Assembly: GCA_015680685.1 (NCBI GenBank)
Contig: MNCI01027127.1
Coordinates: 24,643 to 88,642 of the forward strand
From: Gnetum montanum
Lineage: Eukaryota > Streptophyta > Gnetopsida > Gnetales > Gnetaceae
DNA: 64,000 nucleotides
Direction of reading: 5' to 3'
Below the pieces are notes generated by a model. It saw only the letters and a program-made list of their open reading frames with translations. It did not search any database and was not told where the DNA came from. Made by a program: the position numbers and the translations under genes. Below are positions 59,758 to 64,000 of the stretch, in pieces. The stretch's first letter is position 1, and each line of letters starts with the position of its first letter.

Positions 59758-60922
59758 TGAAACACCACAAAATTTTGGATCTCGACATCACGACTGCAAA
59801 TATGGCTAACTGTTAGAATGATGGCACTTTCGACACCCTGTTATGCTGTGACACATAGCATACTATTACGCTACATAGCATAGTGTAGCATAACATCTTG
59901 TTACGCGCTATTATACTGCATAACACCCTGTTACACTACATAGCATAGCATAGCATAGCGTAACACCCTGTTACGTGCTATAATGCTATGTAACACCCTA
60001 TTATGCTACATCCTATTATGTAACACCCTATTACATTGTGCAACATAGAACCCTGTCATGCTATGTAGCACCATGTCCAACGTTGCAACCAGTGTCCTGT
60101 GTCCCACGCATAACACGGGAAAAGTGTAGCAAACAGCATGGTCGCACCCACTGCATTGCCACATGGCACCTGACCCACATTTTAGGCTAACCCTAGCCCT
60201 TTAAATACCTTTGCATCCTCTTTTGAAAAAGAATAAGAGAAAAAGGAAGGGAGGCTTCCATTTCTTCACCAGCAAGGTAGTTGGCACTTCCACTTTTTTT
60301 GCATTTGGCATCTTGGCATCCTGGCACTTAGCTCCATGGACGGACGAGACCTAGAGCACACCACACTGACATAGAGGCACAACTACACTGCACGGTACAT
60401 TGCATCCCCATTGCAGCCTAGTGGAACATCACACAGTACACCATGACTGCCAACCCAGAAGGCATAGTTTATCAGAGTGAGCACCAAATTTCACAGCCCG
60501 ACACCATTGAGGGTGTGACTGTGCTCCTACTGCACCTATTGTACACTCTGTATACCTGTACCCCTTTTTTGGGATGGTGCATCTTCCTATTCAAACTCTC
60601 TTTTTGTCTGATTACAATATTTATTTCTTTTTTTGGCATTGTCAAGCATTCAATCATGTCCACTATCCCATTACGCATTTTAGCACATTTCTACTACTGT
60701 GCACATTACATTTTCTTTTATTTTACCACAAAGTGTTCCATTTAAAATCATTGTTTTCAAAAGGGTTATTTTACACTAGTTAAGTCCTTGTCTGATCAAC
60801 CAAACTATTCAAGGCACCTTGAATCCATTCTCTCTAGCACGGCCCTCATGCGGATCTAGGGTTAGGCTATGCGCCTAAAGACCTCTCGGTGTTTCCAGTC
60901 ACCAACATTTTTTGTCGCTACA
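59758..60922 (+). repeat. 3' LTR of element H
   Basis: 1165 bp, TGAAACACCACAAAAT ... gtcgctaca. Confidence 0.92.
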
Positions 60923-61720
60923 ATAAGGAACCTCATGAGATATCCCCCACTCAATCAAAGATGCCTAGGCTTAGCAAAACGCACTATCTTAGCAATGGTA
61001 TTGGGAATGTTCAAGATGATGTTCGTGCTAGAAGTTAAATTAAAGAGATTGGTACTTTTTCCACATACCACTCCGAACTTGAACTTAAAAACTTGAAGGA
61101 AGCCAAAGGAGAGGAAGGATGGATTTTTGCTATGCAAGATGAACTTACTAGATTTTCTAGAATTAATACTTAGGCCATATTATAAACCTATTATTGGAAC
61201 AAAATGGGTCTTTAGAAAAAAGACTACCAAAAAGCGAAACATCATTAAAAATAAGGCTATATTGGTAGCTAAAGCATACAACCAATAGGAAGGGATTGAC
61301 TTTGATGAAACCTTTGCTCCTATTTCTAGGCTAAAATCTATTAGACTTCTTCTAGCCTATGCTATCATCAAAAATATCAATCTCTATCAAATGGATGTTA
61401 AAAGATCCTTCTTGAATGGAACCATACAAGAAGAAGTTTACATTGAATAACCTAAAGAATTTGTTAACTCCATCAAGCCTAATCATGTTTACAAGCTCAA
61501 GAAAGCTCTCTATGGTCTTAAACAAGCTTCAATATCTTTGTATAAAAGACTTTCATAACACCTTACTTCAAATGATTTTGAAAGAGGTGAAGTTATTGTT
61601 ACTCTATTTCTTAAAAGAGAAGGAAAATATCTTCTAATAGTCCAAATTTATGTTGATATTATTTTAGGTTCCACTAAAAAAATTCTTTACAAAAAATGTT
61701 TTGAAGCTACACTTGTGAAG
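60923..61720 (+). pseudogene. Ty1/copia reverse transcriptase fragment
   Basis: Continues the copia pol of 52200-52826 after H. First EELKNLKEAKGEEGWIFAMQ-like text (the EA.W..AM block), then KPIIGTKWVFRKKTTKKRNI, EGIDFDETFAPISRLKSIRL, LYQMDVKRSFLNGTIQEEV (catalytic Asp), KPNHVYKLKKALYGLKQAS and IYVDIILGSTKK, where the YVDD box reads YVDI. Frame changes near 61170, 61545 and 61640. RNase H is missing, and an F/G-type LTR abuts at about 61721. Confidence 0.92.
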
Positions 61721-62388
61721 CTTAATTATATGGTTAAGTGTAATTGGGGCACATGATTTTTCTTATTTTATATGTTATTTACCTATGATTGATAACAAGT
61801 TGAAACTCAATTTATTAACCAATGTAACTAATCTTATTGTTAATTAATAACTAACTATACTAACATTAGCATCTAGTCCCACTTTTTGTACACATCCTAA
61901 ATGCATACAACACTATTGGGTTACCAGGCATTAAGCACTGCTGGGATTACCAAGTATTGTATGCTATGCTCAAAGTAATTGTACTTATGTGTTTAATCTA
62001 TTTCGCTTAACTAGTTAATTAATTAAAGTCTTAATTATCTTAATTAATTGCATAATTAATGAAAATGGTAAATGCAAATATAAATAATTAATCTATTCCA
62101 AGTTCTGCAACATTTGATCAAAAGGATCATCTTTATTGCCATTCACACTACTATGCTCAGGTACATCAATGCTTGAACAAAGATCCGTATACTTTCTAGC
62201 TCCTACTATGGGCACTCAAAAAATATTCTAAATTTGAAATGAACAAATTGAAAGAACTTTGCTAAGTTATTAAAAAAAATTTACATGGCAGGAGCACTGT
62301 ATTTATAGACTTTATTGTGGATCTACGTCGACAGGGCCTCATAAATGTAGCAAATGCTACATTGACATGACACTTTGACACTTCATCA
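61721..62388 (-). repeat. Partial G-type LTR
   Basis: From atatggttaagtgtaat on it aligns with 47143-47928 of the G LTR, including TATA (62300-62307 on minus) and the end acttcatca (62388). The first ~180 bp of the G LTR (in + coordinates) are missing where it meets copia RT. Confidence 0.8.
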
Positions 62389-63610
62389 TTTGAAAAATGT
62401 GCAAGCATTGTGTACTTTCAAGTGTCATTATCAAGCAATCATTGTAATCATCATCCTCTTGTTATTGTTCCTCATTGTACTATCTTTTGTCTATTGTAAG
62501 TAGTAAAAATAAGTTGTATCTCAATGTACAAGGATCAACAAAATTAGTTGCATCCTCTTCTTGTAATTCTTTGTTCTCTTTTTTTCTTTGTAGGGTTGAT
62601 GTGCTTCTTTTAGAAAGGTATCTTTCTTGAGCTTATTAGGATCCTAAGGGATTGAGTGTTGGTGTAGTGCCACAACACTATAGAGTAGAGCTCAAGTTGT
62701 AAAGGTTGTGGGACCCTGGAAACCACATTTCTAAGCTTACTAGAACCTTGCATGATTGAGTAGATTCATGCAATTGAATCACATCTGCTAACTCTAACCA
62801 CAAAGGATCAAACATGTTGTCCTAAGAAAATTGACAATGAAATTAGTCCAAAAACGCTCACAAGCTTGAAACCATGGTGAACATGCTACCTATGTGGCTC
62901 AAAAATGCTGACACATGGATCCCACAAATTCAAATTTAAAGTACAAAGAGCCAAAAATGTTGGGACAATGAAATGGCTAACTTATTTAACTTGAAAATGT
63001 TTCTAATCCAATCTATACAATCCACACATTGCCTAGGACTATCAAAAATAGTGTCAACCCAATGCATACCTCCCACACACTACCATACTAGCCTAAATAA
63101 GCTAGCAATAGAGAGTATTAGTTAATTTAACTAATTTTAACATTAAAACATTATTATCTTATTAATTTTTGACCTTATGCACCAAGTATTACCTTTTTTA
63201 ACTAAATAATTAGGATAAAAATTAATATTATTTCTAAACTTGTTTAACATTGTTTAGTCTTCTTTGCCCATATTTTAATTTATTTTTACATCATTTGAGG
63301 CCTTATTCTACCCTATTCTACCTTACTTTACCTTGTTTTAGCCTTAGTTTACCCTACTATGATCTTATTTTTCCTTGTTTTAACCTTATCTTGCTTCATT
63401 GTGCTCTATTATTTCATTTTTTTTCATTATTTTAACTCTAATTGACAAAAATATCATGCATATGCTACTTAATTGGCTTATGTTGACATGCAATAATAGG
63501 CTAGGAAGATGTGAGAATAATTCAACTTGCCTAAGTAGCTCATTCTAATGATGTCAATCAATCAATCAACCTTGAACACTTAAATTTTGAGCCTAGAAGT
63601 CTTTTAACCA
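62389..63610. other. Unassigned region
   Basis: AT-rich, no domain recognised on either strand. A T/C-rich stretch with repeated 'taccttattttacc' phrases lies at 63290-63430. Possibly LTR or leader of an unplaced element. Confidence 0.4.
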
Positions 63611-63873
63611 TGTAGCCTTAACGTCCTAGAATGGCCTAACTACTCTTGACCTTGAGGCCAAACATCACAAAGGATTCCTTGGTTGAAATCTGCATTACAA
63701 CCCATGATAGTAGGGAAAACACCCTGAAACCATGTTTCTTACATGAACCTTATCTTGCTCAAGACATCATCAAATCACAAGTAAATATAAAAACCTTTAC
63801 ATGGTCTTTATTACTTCTAACATTGACATTTTTGCTTTTAGTGTTGTTAACCTTTGCTTGCAGACTTGAATGA
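63611..63873 (+). pseudogene. Tat-like pol linker fragment
   Basis: Reads NITKDSLVEICITTHDSREN, then HEPYLAQDIIKSQVNIKTFTWS. This aligns with the pre-RT linker of B (NNITEDPLVEVPITT ... ENIKIFAWSY) and D (DVTEDPLIETPITT). The frame is lost afterwards and no RT follows within the window. It belongs to another Tat-like copy. Confidence 0.75.
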
Positions 63874-64000
63874 ATATGTGACATTGATGGACCTTGTAGC
63901 CTGTGATAAGTGAGCATGCATGACCTTCTCTCTTTTTGGCANGCTCTTTTGGCTTTCCTCCCCTTTTTGTGTTATGGGAGTGAAACCTACTTTAGGTTTT

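Larger units (their letters stand above)
52827..60922 (+). mobile_element. Element H: Tat-like gypsy element with gag and protease only
   Basis: LTRs 52827-54162 and 59758-60922, with flanks agaag (52822-52826) and ataag (60923-60927), one mismatch. It splits the copia pol, which resumes directly afterwards. PBS, gag-protease, 30-bp repeats and polypurine tract are in order. No RT, RNase H or integrase between protease (58002) and the repeats (58433), and a single N lies at 57984. Probably mobilised in trans by relatives such as B or D, or internally deleted. Confidence 0.92.

Noticed and set aside
46967-62388. The two G-type LTRs as ends of one 15-kb element
   Set aside because: The primer-site side of the left LTR faces left, away from the right one, and LINE and copia sequence lie between.
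1-64000. tRNA, rRNA or microRNA genes
   Set aside because: No cloverleaf, rRNA or clear precursor was recognised by eye. The hairpins seen lie in LTR repeat arrays.

Overview
This window is plant nuclear DNA made almost entirely of old, nested retrotransposons. I find no intact host gene, no tRNA or rRNA, and nothing bacterial. The evidence is Ty3/gypsy pol of the plant Tat type (RT, RNase H, a second RNase H, integrase), Ty1/copia integrase and RT, a plant L1-type LINE, LTRs bounded by TG...CA with 5-bp target duplications, and GT-AG introns. The depth of nesting and decay suggests a large, slowly purged genome such as a gymnosperm, but the sequence alone does not name the species. The assembly has one 482-bp gap (29086-29567) and single Ns at 22715, 57984 and 63942.

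Layout. 'B' (+) is a Tat-like element running from off the left edge to 12896. It holds an antisense intron-containing gene (437-5484), pol (6178-9654), a 30-bp tandem repeat, a polypurine tract and the 3' LTR. 'D' (+, 13026-33892) has a 5' LTR, gag, protease, a 4.9-kb block carrying a sense copy of the same gene plus a large inverted repeat, then RT and two RNase H domains, a 3.2-kb inserted element (26602-29835) with a DEAD-box helicase fragment, integrase, and a truncated 3' LTR. B and D both sit in 'E' (-), a third Tat-like element whose 5' LTR is 44720-46630 and whose gag and protease pieces lie at 41719-44125, 33898-34728 and 12897-13025. E also contains 'F' (-, 34734-41713), a gag-protease-only element of another gypsy family. 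E is inserted in the leader of 'G' (-; 5' LTR 46967-47928), an F relative, and G in turn interrupts a LINE (-, 47929-52183) that also holds a solo LTR (48701-50384). On the right, a copia pol (+) is split by 'H' (+, 52827-60922), a gag-protease-only Tat-like element. A partial G-type LTR, an unassigned stretch and another Tat pol scrap follow.

How the parts relate. B, D, E and H share coding sequence, PBS type and 3' non-coding architecture, so they are one broad family. B and D carry full pol remnants. H lacks RT and integrase and would have depended on partners in trans. Every coding region is now broken by stops. The most unusual content is the intron-rich gene carried by B and D between protease and RT, the phased palindromic clusters in the LTR promoters, and the conserved 30-bp repeat downstream of the coding region.
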